Part shown: positions 37,750 to 48,781 of the stretch, piece by piece
Layout: the number at the start of each line of letters is the position of its first letter
Position numbering within the stretch: position 1 is the first letter of the stretch
Assembly (NCBI GenBank): GCA_038503035.1
Contig: JAVSML010001154.1
Location: 310,513-374,512 of the forward strand
Source: Crocodylus rhombifer
Taxonomy: Eukaryota > Chordata > Crocodylia > Crocodylidae
Length of the DNA: 64,000 nt
Direction: 5' to 3'
Notes under the pieces: generated by a model
Seen by the model: only the letters and a program-made list of their open reading frames with translations
The model's database searches: none
Told to the model about the DNA's origin: nothing
Translations under genes and position numbers: made by a program

Positions 37750-39615
37750 ATTGCTCGAGACTATAAGGGGGCTGTTAGGAAGGCTAAGGCACAGACAGAA
37801 CTAGAACTAGCGACCAGGATCAAAGATAACAAGAAGTCCTGTTTTAAATACATAGGGAGTAAAAAGAAAGCACTGGGTAATGTGGGGCCCCTGCGGGACA
37901 TGCTTGGCAATCTGGTGGTTGCACCAGACAATAAAGCTAACTTCTTTAACAAATTCTTTGCCTCCATTTTTCTGAGCAGGGCCTGGGACATCCCCCACTG
38001 GGATTCCAGACAGACTTAGGAGAGGCACCACCAGGCCTAGGGTTAGTGAGGACCTAGTTAGGGAACTCTTGGTGGGGCTGGACATGTTCAAGTCAGCAGG
38101 TCCAGATGATCTCCATCCCAGGGTGCTGAGGGAAATGGCAGAGGTCATTGTGGGACCCCTGACATGGCTTTACGAACACTTGTGGTGCTCTGGCAAGGTG
38201 CCAATGTGGTCCCCATTTTCAAAAAGGGGAGGAAGGAGGACTCGGGTGACTATAGGCCCATTAGTCTTACTTCGGTCCTGGGGAAGCTCTTTGAGAAAAT
38301 TATCCAGGAACACATCTGCAAAGGACAAGCAGGGGAGATTATGCTTAGGAGCAACCAGCATGGGTTCATTAGGGACAGGTCCCATCAGACCAACCTGGTT
38401 ACCTTCTATGACCAGGTCACAAAATCCTTAGATGCAGGTGTCACAGTGGACGTAGTCGTTCTGGTATTCAGGAAGGCCTTTGACACTGGCTCTCACCCCA
38501 TTTTCATTAAAAAATTAGGCGACTGTGATGTTGATGCCTACATAGTCAGATGGGTCACAAATTGGCTGGAGGGCTGCACCCAGACAGTGGTGGTAGACGA
38601 GTCATTTTCAGCCTGGAGGGACATGGGCAGTGGGGTCCCCCACAGCTCGGTCCTCAGGCCCGCATTATTTAACATCTTCATCAGCAACTTGGATGGAAGG
38701 GTGAAAAGCACCTTGTTCAAATTTGCAGATGACACTGAGATGTGAGGAGAGTTAGGCACACTAGAAAAGAGGGACGGGCTACAACTAGATCTGGATAGGT
38801 TACAGGGGTGGGCGGATGAGAAAAGGATGGGATTCAATACTGACAAGTGCAAGGTGCTGCACCTGGGGAGAAAGAACCAGCAGCATACCTACAGGCTGGG
38901 GAACTCCCTTCTCATCAGCACAGAGGCAGAAAAGGATCTGGGAGTCATTACTGATTCCAAGATGAGCACGGACTGCCAATGTGAGGACGCGGTCAGTAAG
39001 GCTAACCGTACCTTATCGTGCATCCACAGATGCATCATGAGCAGGTCCAAGGAGGTGATCTTCCCCCTCTATGCGGCACTGGTCAGCCGCAGCTGGAGTA
39101 CTGTGTCCAGTTCTGGGCACTGCACTTCAAGAGGGATGTGGACAACATGGAGAGGGTCCAGAGGAGGGCCACTCACATGATCAGGGGGCAGCAGGGCAGG
39201 CTGTATGAGGAGAGGCTACGGGACCTGAACCTGTTCAGCCTCCACAAGAGAAGGCTGAGAGGGGACCTGGTGGCCATCTGTAAACTCACCGGGGGAGACT
39301 AGCGGGGAATGGGACAGTGCCTGTTCCCCCAAGCACTACCAGGAGTAACTAGGAAAAATGGCCACAAGTTGACTGAGAGTAGATTCAGGCTAGATATTAG
39401 GACCCTACTTCACTGTCAGGGCGGCTAGGATCTGGAACCAACTTCCAAGGGAAGTGGTGCTCGCTCCTACCCTGCGGGTCTTCAAAAGGAGGCTAGATAA
39501 TCACCTACCCAATGTTTTTTTGACCCCAGCACTCTTTCCTGCTCATGGCAGGGGGTCGGACTTGATGATCTGCTCAGGTCCCTTCTGACCCTACCAACTA
39601 TGAAACTATGAAAAT
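37750..39615 (+). mobile_element. CR1 LINE, longest copy in the window, sense to HOMER1
   Basis: A 1.9-kb copy, 5'-truncated. + frames show the region before the RT (KKALGNVGPLRD, KSAGPDDLHPRVLREMAE), then RT blocks VVPIFKKGRKEDSGDYRPIS, NQHGFIRDRSHQTNLVTFYD and FKFADDTEM, then a C-terminal part with [20 protein letters not shown]. It ends in the CR1 3'UTR and a short ATGAAACT-type tail at 39598-39615. The FADD catalytic pair is intact, but a stop follows it and frameshifts separate 37654-38019, 38164-38745, 38827-39180 and 39018-39302. The endonuclease domain is missing. It is a dead copy. Confidence 0.93.
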
Positions 39616-40172
39616 GTATTTATTATTTTCATGGTAATGGCTACTGCTCCTGAAATGAGACTAATTATCTGGCTTTGCAAAAAAGCAAAATACTATCACT
39701 TAAAGTTATGTCCTCCCCAATAATTTTAGTCTACTTGGTCCTCTGTTGCAGCTTTTCTGTAGACAGGTCAAGAACATTCTTAAAGCACCTCCTTATCTTC
39801 ATTTTCTGATCCAATCTGTGATTCAGTCATGTATGTAAATTTAAAGCCCAATTCGCATCTGTGTTACTCTGATTTTACACTGATATCACTCTCTTGATAT
39901 CATATAGATATTCCATATCCCAAAGGGAAGAACAAATCTTTCACGCTCAGTTAATGTTCCCTTCTATCCCTAGGGAGCCTATCTTCATTTGCTAAAAATT
40001 CTTTTGAATATTCTAGTTAAGGATAAGGATCTTTTTGAACGTTGATTAGTTTTTTTCACTGGCTTGGCTTAAAATGTTAAACCTAAAGCAATTTCCTGGT
40101 AATGATCTCTTGGCAATATCATTAAAGAGGCCATAGTTTCTTAAAAATTCCAATTTATCAAAATTTCAGACA
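39616..40172. other. Intronic, no feature recognised
   Basis: A/T-rich sequence between the CR1 tail and the hAT element. Confidence 0.45.
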
Positions 40173-40647
40173 GTATCCAGTAGGGCTATACAAAGCAGGT
40201 AATATTTGATTCAACAGCCATGTTGAATAATAAACCGGGTCCCACTTCGATTTGCCGTCTGCTTCGAGTCGAAGCTGCTTCAACTTCCCCATAGGCTATA
40301 ATGGGGAAGGTCGAAGCAGGCTATAACTTTGGCATTTCTTGTCTGATCTTGATGACACGTGCAGGAATGGTAGCTCCTGAGGAGCCCACAGAGCCTGCCA
40401 ACTTTCAACAAGATAGGTTCAGGGGGTGCAGAGAAACAGCACCCCAAATTCTTGAGAGCAAACCGCCTGTAACTTCTATGTGCAAAGCCACAGGGAGCTC
40501 AAACTTGCAGTCTTGCTCGCTCCTGAGGAGCCCACAAAGCCTGCCAACTTTTACAGTAATAGGTGCAGGGATTTGGGGGGAGGTGCACCTTAGGCTGCTG
40601 ACAGACAAAACTCGTGCTACAGATGGAGTGAGGAGGGTGGCGTTCGC

Positions 40648-43139
40648 TCAGTCTGCACCTGGCGCTTGGGGAGCCCCAGAAGCGGGACATTCACCTTGAG
40701 GAACACCAGCTGCTCCACCAAACCGGGATCCAAGGTGGTGGGGTTTCACAACATCCGTAGCCAAGCTGAACACCCTCTCACTTGGCACACTGGTTGGTGG
40801 ACAGGACAGGTATTCCCGGGCAACTGTGGCCAGATCTGGCNNNNNNNNNNTTGGTGGACAGGACAGGTATTCCCGGGCAACTGTGGCCAGATCTGGCCAC
40901 ATCAGGCTGCAGGTTGCCCAGTAGGCCAAGGGGTCGCAGTCCAGGGGCTCCACAGGCTCAGCAAGATAGGCAGACACCAGTGTGAGGGCTGTCTGCCTGA
41001 TCGTGGGGTCTGGTGGGTCGGGACCCCCTCATGTTTGCCATGACCTTGGCCCATATTGGCAGCACCTGTGGTGGAGGAAAGACTGGCTCGTGGATGGCAG
41101 GCTGGGTTCAGGCAGTGGATCCCCCTGTTCCACTTTCCCTGTCTCCGCCATTCTGCCTCCATCACTTTCTTAATAAGTACCTCCCTCCAGTGACTCAGTG
41201 TCTCACTGCCACATATGGTGCCCTTCACCCTTGGGTCACAGATGGCGGCCAGCATATGCACTGTGTCGGACCCCAAGGGTTCAAGCCTTTTCCTAAGGCC
41301 CTTCTTCAGCCACCTCACCAGTGCCTGCACATCTGGTGAAAGCAGCCTGCCCCAGCCAGGAACATTGGCCCCCAGGAAGCTCTCCATTTGGCTGCAGAGC
41401 TCCTTCACTATGGCCTGGCCTGAGGAAGGCATCAGCAGCACTGGGGGTCTCCATGGCCTCGAGGAAGGGCTTGAGGACCAGCAAGATCTGGGAGATGACA
41501 TCCCACTCAGCTTTGGTCAGGGGGCCTGATCCCAATCTCCCCAAGCAAGGCCAGCTCATGGATGGCCTTCTGTTGCTCCACCAGCCTCTCAAGCATCAGG
41601 TATGTGGAGGTCCACTGAATCTCTACATCCTGGATGATTCTGCGCTGCAGGACATTTAGCTCTGCTTGTTTGTCCCGCAGCATCTTGCCCCCCTTGATTG
41701 CCACCTTCCTGCATCTGGAAACGAGCGTGCTGGTGTTGCTGGCACCATCACCGGCAGCCCTGTCCCCCTCCAAGGCATCCCTCACAATCAGATGTAAATT
41801 GTGCCACACAGCGAATACCAGCAAAGTTGGCATCACGGACTGCCTTGACCATATTGGCCCCATTGTCGGTGACCATGAAGCTGCGGGTGAGCTCAGCTTG
41901 CCCAACGCCCAGCCACCCCTGCACCATGCGGTTCATGGCCTCCCTTATTTCTGCTGCTGTGTGGGACTCATCCATCACCTTGGCGTGAAGGAGAGCCCAC
42001 CGATGACCTGACTGGCCACACCCCTGTTAGGGAGAGGTACGCATGATCTCCACCCCAGCTGCTCCAGATGTCCGAGGTGAAGTGTATGGTTACCTGCAGA
42101 CCTGCCTTGTGCAGCTCCTCCCTCAAGTGCTCCCTGCATGCTTAGTATAGGGAGGGCACCACCATCCTGCTGAAGGTGGTGCATGCGGGCACCTGGCAGG
42201 ATGGAGACAGCAGTGCCAGGAGCCGTCTGAACCCTGGCCACTCAACAAAGGTGAAGGGCTGGCCATCCAGAGCAAGCATCTCCTCAAAGGTCTGGTGACC
42301 TTGCTCACATTTGCAACTGGTCCCCTTTGCCCCCAATGTTGCAGGGTGCCCTGCCTCTGCTGTGGGGGGGACGGGGACTGTGGAGCGAGCGGGGGCTGTT
42401 CCTGTGGCAAAGGGGTGGTACCTGCAGAGATGATTCAGCATCCCCGAGATGGTCATGTGCTTTGTTCCCTTGTCCTGGCTGATTTTGGCTCGGCAGTGCA
42501 CACAGATAGCAAACACGGGATCATCTGCTAGCTCATGATGATCCTAGACCATGCTAGTACTAGCCCTTTCCCTCTGGCAGGCGGGTGCATCTGTGGATGC
42601 TGCTGAACTCTCCCCCTCTTCAGCAATCCGAGGTACAGCAAGAGAAAAAGCAGACTCAGTTGAGCGGCTTGCCTTCACCTGTACAGAGGCACCTTCAGAA
42701 GTGCCTTCTGGGAAAGACCTCGTGGCTTGAAAGGTAAAAACCTGAGGGATGTCGAGCACAAACTCGACTGATTCCCCCTCCTTCCCTTGCCAGGGCACTG
42801 AGATCCAGATCCAGTGCCAGCTCTTCTGGCGCTGGAAGGCTCAGCAGAGGCAGTGACACGGGTGGAGTGCGCTGCTGTGCTGGTTGCAGTTATGGTGGGA
42901 AAGGTTGTGTCTACTGCGTCTGGACATGAGAGAGTCTCAGGCACAGGCAGTGGCTCTGGTAGTACTGCTGCTCCCCTCTCTTTACTGCTTGTAGCAGCCT
43001 CATCCCTTGTAGCGGGAGGAAAGAGGCTGCGTCTGAGTTTGGTGGAGGTAGGAACTGCAGCTGTCCTGCTTGCAAGCCCCCTTGCTCCCCTGCGTGCAGG
43101 CTGGCCAGTGTGGCCACCTGCCTTTCCACCCTGCTTCAT
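40648..43139 (-). pseudogene. hAT transposase pseudogene (BED zinc finger)
   Basis: Reading from 43139 down, a basic, Ser/Ala-rich N-terminal stretch is followed by a BED zinc finger (ICVHCRAK ... LNHLCRYH, Cx2C and Hx4H) near 42420-42516. Then comes the first catalytic Asp motif FTSDIWSS near 42065-42085, VTDNGANMVKA near 41855-41885, a WHNLHLIVRDAL segment, QWTSTYLMLERL near 41580-41625, and the C-terminal dimerisation block (WPDLATVAREYLSCPP, SVPSERVFS) near 40730-40920. These pieces fall in different frames, so there are several frameshifts. The likely start Met is at 43137-43139, but other starts are possible. The dimerisation block is partly duplicated across the gap. The protein would bind the termini and cut and paste the element; it cannot be made from this copy. 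Confidence 0.88.
40794..40897. repeat. Identical 47-bp sequences on both sides of an assembly gap
   Basis: 40794-40840 and 40851-40897 are the same 47 bases, starting TTGGTGGACAGGACAGG and ending CAGATCTGGC, with ten N (40841-40850) between them. The pattern is that of unmerged contig ends rather than a biological duplication. Confidence 0.92.
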
Positions 43140-43862
43140 AATGTGTTCCTTCGTATGTAAACTGGAACCTCTAAGTGTGCTGTGTGCCACGGGTTAGATT
43201 TCTGGATGTTATGTAAATGTGTTTTGTAGATAATATATTGAGAAGTGTTGGTGTGATGGAAAGAATGAATGATGTATAAAAAAATATAAATATAAACTAA
43301 ATTCCTATATATAGAATAGATCCTAGGCTACTACTAACCAACCTATCCAATATAAGCATAAACTAATATGAAAAGTAGTTATAAAATAAAAGCACCAAGT
43401 TCTCAGAAATCCCTGTTGCTAGTGTTGCAAGCAGGGAATCTGTTGAAGATCAGGGCTTCCAGCTGTCATGGTCTGACGCAGGGGTGCTGGAGAACACCAG
43501 CAGCTCAGAAACTGACCCCAAGGCAGAAAGCAGGGGAGCTGAAAAACTGCTGCCTTTTATGCATTTTCTCTGGCCCTCCCCCAGAGCACTGGGATTGGAA
43601 GAGACCTCAAAGAATGCTGACAGGTCACTGGCCAGCCACACATGTCAGTCATGAAAGCACTCCTTCCCCCTCTCCCCCTCCCTCCCCTTACTTTCCTTTT
43701 TTTTCCCCGCCCACAGGGAATGTAGTGCTGTTAATATTTGACTTCTAGTATTCGATTCAACAGCTATTCGACCAGCTGCTATTTGACTCAACTTTCAGTT
43801 TTCAGGATCAAATATGTCAAATCAAATATTAAGTCGAAGCTTTGCACAGCCCTAGAATCCAG

Positions 43863-44759
43863 TAAGACTACTTTTGCAGATAGTATCCAGTTAATCACGA
43901 TAATAGGAGGGAAATAATCAGTAGCCAATATGATGATCAGTAGCCTATATCACACTTCTTAATTTTTTTTCTGTAACTGTCATTTTTCAGAATATTCTTT
44001 CTCCTTTTCATATCTGCCTCTTGCTTTATATTCTTCTTCTTAAATTCTTCAAGTATGTCCGTGCTGTATCCCATTCCTGGGAGCTCAGAAACTTTTTAAT
44101 AGCTGTTTGGGACACTGTGTATACCCTTTGCAAGGGCACTCAAGCTGGAGTAACCCAACCATGGCTCACTTCATTCTTGTTGTGGTGCCAGGATGGAGCA
44201 TGCTCTAGCTTACTGCTTTTTCTTGCTTATCAAACATGCTATGAGTTTGGGTCTTGTATAAAACTCCGCTTTCTTGTTTTCAACTTCGATTTGGATGTTC
44301 AAAAAAGGAAGAGAAGAATTGGACGGGACACCCCAGATGGTCCCTCGTGCACTGGGGATGCAGCCCAGCAAAGTAAATTCACTGGGTAATGGGTACACCA
44401 CAAAAATGTCTAAGAAGAGATACGTTTGTGACCCTAGCCATTCATCATCTCGTGTAGTAGATCTGTGGCTAAAATCTGCAAGTAAAAGTCTAATAGTCTG
44501 AGAAGACATAGAACTGCATATGAACACCTTAAAGCTCAGATCCTCCAGGTACATGTGTGGCTTTTCTCTCCGTCCTACAGTGCACTAGTACTGTAGATAT
44601 CAGCAAATTTTGTATTGGCTTTGCATTACATAAACAAGTAAGGAGACACCTCTTCCTCTGATTCTGCAGAGAAACATTTAAGTTTTGGGGAAAAAACATT
44701 ATCAGTATGGTATAGGAGAACTCTGTCAGGAGTTATCAGTGTTGGTGGATTTCCTTTGT
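43863..44759. other. Unassigned, possibly retroelement-derived
   Basis: A 122-codon + frame at 44021-44389 has no motif I recognise. It precedes a DIRS-like remnant and might be part of it. Confidence 0.3.
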
Positions 44760-46430
44760 AGGCAGTCTGTCACCAGCCACACCTGGTCACTTAAGAAATT
44801 TATCACCAAGTCAGTATTCCAGCAGCTTGGAATTCCCCTGAGACCTGTTTCTCACTAGGAACAATGCCAAGTACCCAAGATTCAGTTCCAGAGACGGTGG
44901 CATGGGATTATTACTACAAATCTACTTTCTTCAGTGGAATTAAGATTTCCTTTATGCCTTTCCACTAATTTTGATAATTCAGGGCAATTAGGAAATCCAG
45001 ACAAAATCAGACCATGTATCCTGTCCTAAGCTCCATACTGACCGAAGTACTTCTACCCCACAGACCTGTAATTGATGTCATCGTGACCCAGTCCCAGACT
45101 GTCTAGATTAGCAGTTGTAAAACTAGGGTCAAGTACTTCATCCAGACCCACATTTGCTGCCTCTGATGAATTGGAAGTTTGCTGATAGAACACTGGCAAG
45201 AAACTGCTGTCTTACATCAGATAGTATCCAAATGTCTCAGAGACATATTGCAAAGTTATCCCCAAGTAGACACCATCTTCCAGCTGGGTCTTTCACTTCA
45301 TCCATCTAAAATGTATGACATTCCCACTGAGCCTCTTCCAGAACTGCTTCATTTACAGTATTTTATCTCCAAATAGTATTTCTGATTTCTGTCACCCCTG
45401 CTGGAAAAAGTTAACAAGCTTCTGTATCTTATTCTTTAAAGATGTAATCAAGGGTGAAGGGTGGAGCCGTGTTGGTCTAAGGACACAAGTAGATGAGGTT
45501 TCTTGCGTAAATCTAATATCTTTTATTAGATAAACTCAAATAGTTGGAAAAATTCTTCTTTGCAAGCTTTTGGGTACAAATACCCTTCATTAGGCAGAGG
45601 AAACACCTGCAGAGGAAGAGCACAGACCAACTGCAGACACTTTCTCTGCCTGATGAAGGGTATTTGTACCCAGAAGCTTACAAAGAAGAATTTTTCCAGC
45701 TATTTGAGTTTATCTAATAAAAGATATCGAATTGACCCAAATAACCTTGTCTACTTAAAGATGTAATGACACTGAGACATCATGCAAAATTAATTCCCTG
45801 GGTGGCTTTGGAGTTCTTCTTGAACCAAATAGGTACCTCGCCTGTGTTCTTCTGAAGCTGTCTTCTGTAGAGGGGAGGAGAAGCTCCACTCTGGAGTTCT
45901 TTAACAGGACGACATCATTCAGAATGCCTTCTCCTGCTCCCCTCACCCCAGTATATGTATGGCTAAAGGTAGCTACTACAAGAGCCGTACTGTTTCACTG
46001 CTAGTACCATCAAAATAGACAACACATTGCGCCTCAGTATTACCAGCTGATTGCTTCTCTTTTACTAACTTTTGTTACATCCAACAAAACTCAAGAAATA
46101 GCCTTTACCTGCTTCGAAAACATCCCAGTATCTAATCTACAGAGTGGCTACATGGAGCAATACTCTCACATTTGTCAATCATTATGTACTGCAGTTAGCT
46201 GCTTGATCTGATGCCAAGTTCAAGAGAGCAGTACTCTAATCTCTACCCAGGTGATGCAGCTGTTGTTCTTTAGTCCCACCATTCTGAGGTTTACTACTTG
46301 CCAGTCACCTATTGTAGGATCTTTAATGACACATATTTGTTGCTTGGCCTGAAGTAACTGAGATGATACTGAATCTTTTGAGATGGTGTAGGCAGCACAG
46401 CCTAATATCTATTCCTCATTGTTTAAGCAT
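44760..46430 (+). mobile_element. DIRS-like retroelement remnant (tyrosine recombinase region)
   Basis: Broken + frames recall the end of a DIRS recombinase: PELLHLQYF near 45335-45360, RHHAKLIPWVALEFFLNQ near 45775-45830, and RVATWSNTLTFVNHY near 46143-46190, followed by SDAKFKRAVL. DIRS elements integrate with a tyrosine recombinase instead of a DDE integrase. Stops are frequent, so the copy is old. It is split by a younger Penelope-like insertion (45449-45754). The call rests on remembered family patterns and needs a profile search. Confidence 0.5.
45449..45754. mobile_element. Penelope-like foldback copy C with 13-bp target duplication
   Basis: TTAAAGATGTAAT occurs at 45436-45448 and again at 45755-45767, so the boundaries are exact. 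The two arms are inverted: the left has TTTTATTAGATAAACTCAAA and GCAAGCTTTTGGGTACAAAT; the right has ATTTGTACCCAGAAGCTTAC and TTTGAGTTTATCTAATAAAA. The arms are about 130 bp around a short spacer. CTGATGA at 45650-45656 is followed by the hairpin GGGTA-TTTG-TACCC and then AGAAGC. Confidence 0.75.
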
Positions 46431-46676
46431 GTCTACACGACATCCTGGCGAGTGTTGCTCTTAAGCCTGCCCCACCCATGTGGTCCTACACAAACAGATA
46501 GCAATGCTGTTTTCTCAGTGACTTGTTTAAATTATAACTCTGATGTCCAACAAGGATGAGGACAGGTTCATTGTTAATTGATCATAGTTCCTTAAAGGAA
46601 AAAAAAATTACAAAGGTATACACTGAGATGAAGGCAAGTAATCAAAGTGATGACATTTAGCAGTTGCTCATGAAGG

Positions 46677-46945
46677 TCATAGATGTTAGAGGTTGGAAAA
46701 GACCTATTGCACTGAATCCCCACTTTGAAAATACAAAATAAATTCACTACACTTGATCTACACCAAAAGTCAAAGAAAATATCATGTAGCTTTCTAATGG
46801 AGGTTTGAATTCTTTCTTCTGTCAGGTGTTTATGATCCTAGAGGCAACTGAGATTGTAAAAATGGTTTCACGTACAGTTATAAGCATCTATAAATCTGTA
46901 AAACATCTTTCCTCTCTGCCATGCTACTAGTTCCTCCTAGTAGTG
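46677..46945 (-). mobile_element. CR1 LINE 3'-end fragment
   Basis: TTAGAGGTTGGAAAAGACCT, then a diverged 3'UTR with TTGAATTCTTTCTTCTGTC, matches the inverted CR1 3' end. Old copy. Confidence 0.6.
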
Positions 46946-47061
46946 CTCATATATTATTATTATCCGCTACATAGTCTGTTTTTCCCTGTGTCTGTAGCTT
47001 TTTTATTATATCATTCCAAAGCCATTACAACAGTTAGTCCCGAAAAGTCTTTGTTGTAGTC

Positions 47062-47452
47062 CAGGGCTGTGCAACTTCTAAGCAGGTGGGGGCCACATAT
47101 CCTGCAGCCTGCACCAATGGGGGTCACAGACCCCTGGGATGCATGCCACATGGATGTCCCTCTAGTGCACTGTTCCCTAAATAGGTGCCTCCCCTCCACT
47201 GCTATACCATGTGGCCTTGTCTTCACCCCAAGCTTCCTGTGCTGTGCCATGCCACACCATACCACCCCCACCCTCACCCCCAGGATAAGTGTAGAACATG
47301 GAAGCCAGAGAAGGGATGGGGAGCCTGAAGTCTTTAGCTGCTGTTGCAGCCAGAATACTGTGGGGAATGGTGGGTGGGCAGGAGCCAAGGGGCCACAACT
47401 TAACCCCTCATGGACTATACCCAGCTTGTGGGGCACCAGCTGGACAGCTTTG
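47062..47452. mobile_element. hAT MITE, first of a pair
   Basis: CAGGGCTGTGCAACTTCTAAGC, a GC-rich core with CACCCC and GCCATGCCAC words, and the right end GCTGGACAGCTTTG match the copy at 48199-48606 along the full length and in the same orientation. I could not define a target duplication. Confidence 0.7.
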
Positions 47453-48190
47453 TACTATATTACTCTTCTGTGATGCACAATTCCAGATGTGAAAGTATGA
47501 TTATATTCAGCTAGTATTCTGAACTTTGAACTGCAGAAAAGGCATTCCCATGGTTGAGATTGCATCTTAATTTAGTTTCCTTCCAGCTTCTGAACAGAAT
47601 TTCAAATTATGTATTCATTATAAGTTCTACAACCTCAGAATGCATGAAAGTTTGTTTGTATATTTTTGTTTGCAGTCATTAAAACAATCAAATGTAGAAT
47701 TGTGTATTCCAGTGTTTGCTGTAATGAAAGAATTCATTGCGAGTGAAACTGACTGATTCATTTGTCAAAATCTTTTCTTGGGGGAACTAAGCACATGTTT
47801 GAGGGAGAAGGGAGATCTATTACTGTGACACGTACAACTTGGGTGTCTGTAGTGTAACTCCTCCACGATTATTTTTTGGGCCACAATAACTGCTGAAGCA
47901 AGAAGGCTGATTTGACTCTTTAGCTGACTGTTTGATTCTTTGGTTTGAATGACCAGATGCTGGTTTACAGCTGGGTTGGCTGGGGGTAGCCTTCTGCGTG
48001 AGTCCAGAGAAAGATTTCAGACTCACGTTTTGAAGGCATGGCAGAATGCCCTAAACACTCTGCCCCCATACTCTAAAATATCACTCTTGTTTCAGGTTCA
48101 TCTCTTCCAATCTATTAAGATTTCCCATAATAATCCTAGTTTAACCCAAAAGAAGTGACCAAATAACCATTCACTAGATTAACTAAAGCA
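47453..48190. other. Intronic, no feature recognised
   Basis: A/T-rich spacer between the two hAT MITEs. Confidence 0.45.
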
Positions 48191-48198
48191 ATTTAAAA

Positions 48199-48606
48199 CA
48201 GGGCTGTCCAACTTCTAAGTGGTTGGGGGCTGCATACCCTGCAGCCCACCCCAGTGGAAGTCACAGGCCCCCTGGACTGTGCAAAACATTGATTCTCCCC
48301 TTTTCTCCCTTCCTTTCCAGTGCATCGCGTGTCTCTGTGGGCACCACCCCATCACAGCTGCACCCCATGGCTCTGGCCTCACCCTGAGTTTTCTGAGCTG
48401 TGCTGCTCAATATCACACCATGCCATGCTGCACCAACCCCTGGTGCAACACACACAAGCTGTATGAGGGAGAGGAAGCCTGAAAACTTCAGCTGCTGTTG
48501 CACCCAGAACAGTGGGAGGAGGGGTGGCTGGGTGGGAGGCTAGGTCCTGCAGCTTGACCCCTTGTGGGCTACATGTGGTCTGTCAGTGGCAACTTGGACA
48601 GCACTG
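48199..48606. mobile_element. hAT MITE, second of a pair, perfect 8-bp target duplication
   Basis: The left end CAGGGCTGTCCAACTTCTAAG and the right end CAACTTGGACAGCACTG are inverted repeats. ATTTAAAA flanks both sides exactly (48191-48198 and 48607-48614), a classic hAT footprint. 408 bp, no coding capacity. The terminal CAGGGCTGTSCAA resembles the TAGGGCTGTGCAAAGC end of the autonomous-type element at 40181-43854, so that family may have mobilised it. Confidence 0.88.
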
Positions 48607-48781
48607 ATTTAAAATAACCCTTTAAGGGTAAGTGCAAGTGAAGCAATCATAGCCATGTCAAAGGACACTGATATAAGCTGTTACGATGCACCTATTATAG
48701 CTGCATGGAGTGATACAAGTTAATAAATCACTCTGGTTTTAACCCTGCTTTATTCAGGGGTAGGGCAATTTAACTGACCTA

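Larger units (their letters stand above)
40181..43854 (-). mobile_element. Complete hAT (Ac-like, BED-finger) transposon, frameshifted
   Basis: The left end TAGGGCTATACAAAGC and the reverse complement of the right end, TAGGGCTGTGCAAAGC, match at 14 of 16 bases. The flanks GTATCCAG (40173-40180) and GAATCCAG (43855-43862) form an 8-bp target duplication with one mismatch. Subterminal TCGAAGC and TTCGA words cluster near both ends. Length is 3,674 bp including 10 N. The GC-rich interior encodes a transposase on the minus strand. Both ends and the whole coding region are present, so this is a full-length but decayed element. Confidence 0.9.

Noticed and set aside
44021..44389. 122-codon open frame
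   Set aside because: No recognisable motif, Cys/Leu-rich, adjacent to retroelement remnants; no evidence of expression or splicing.
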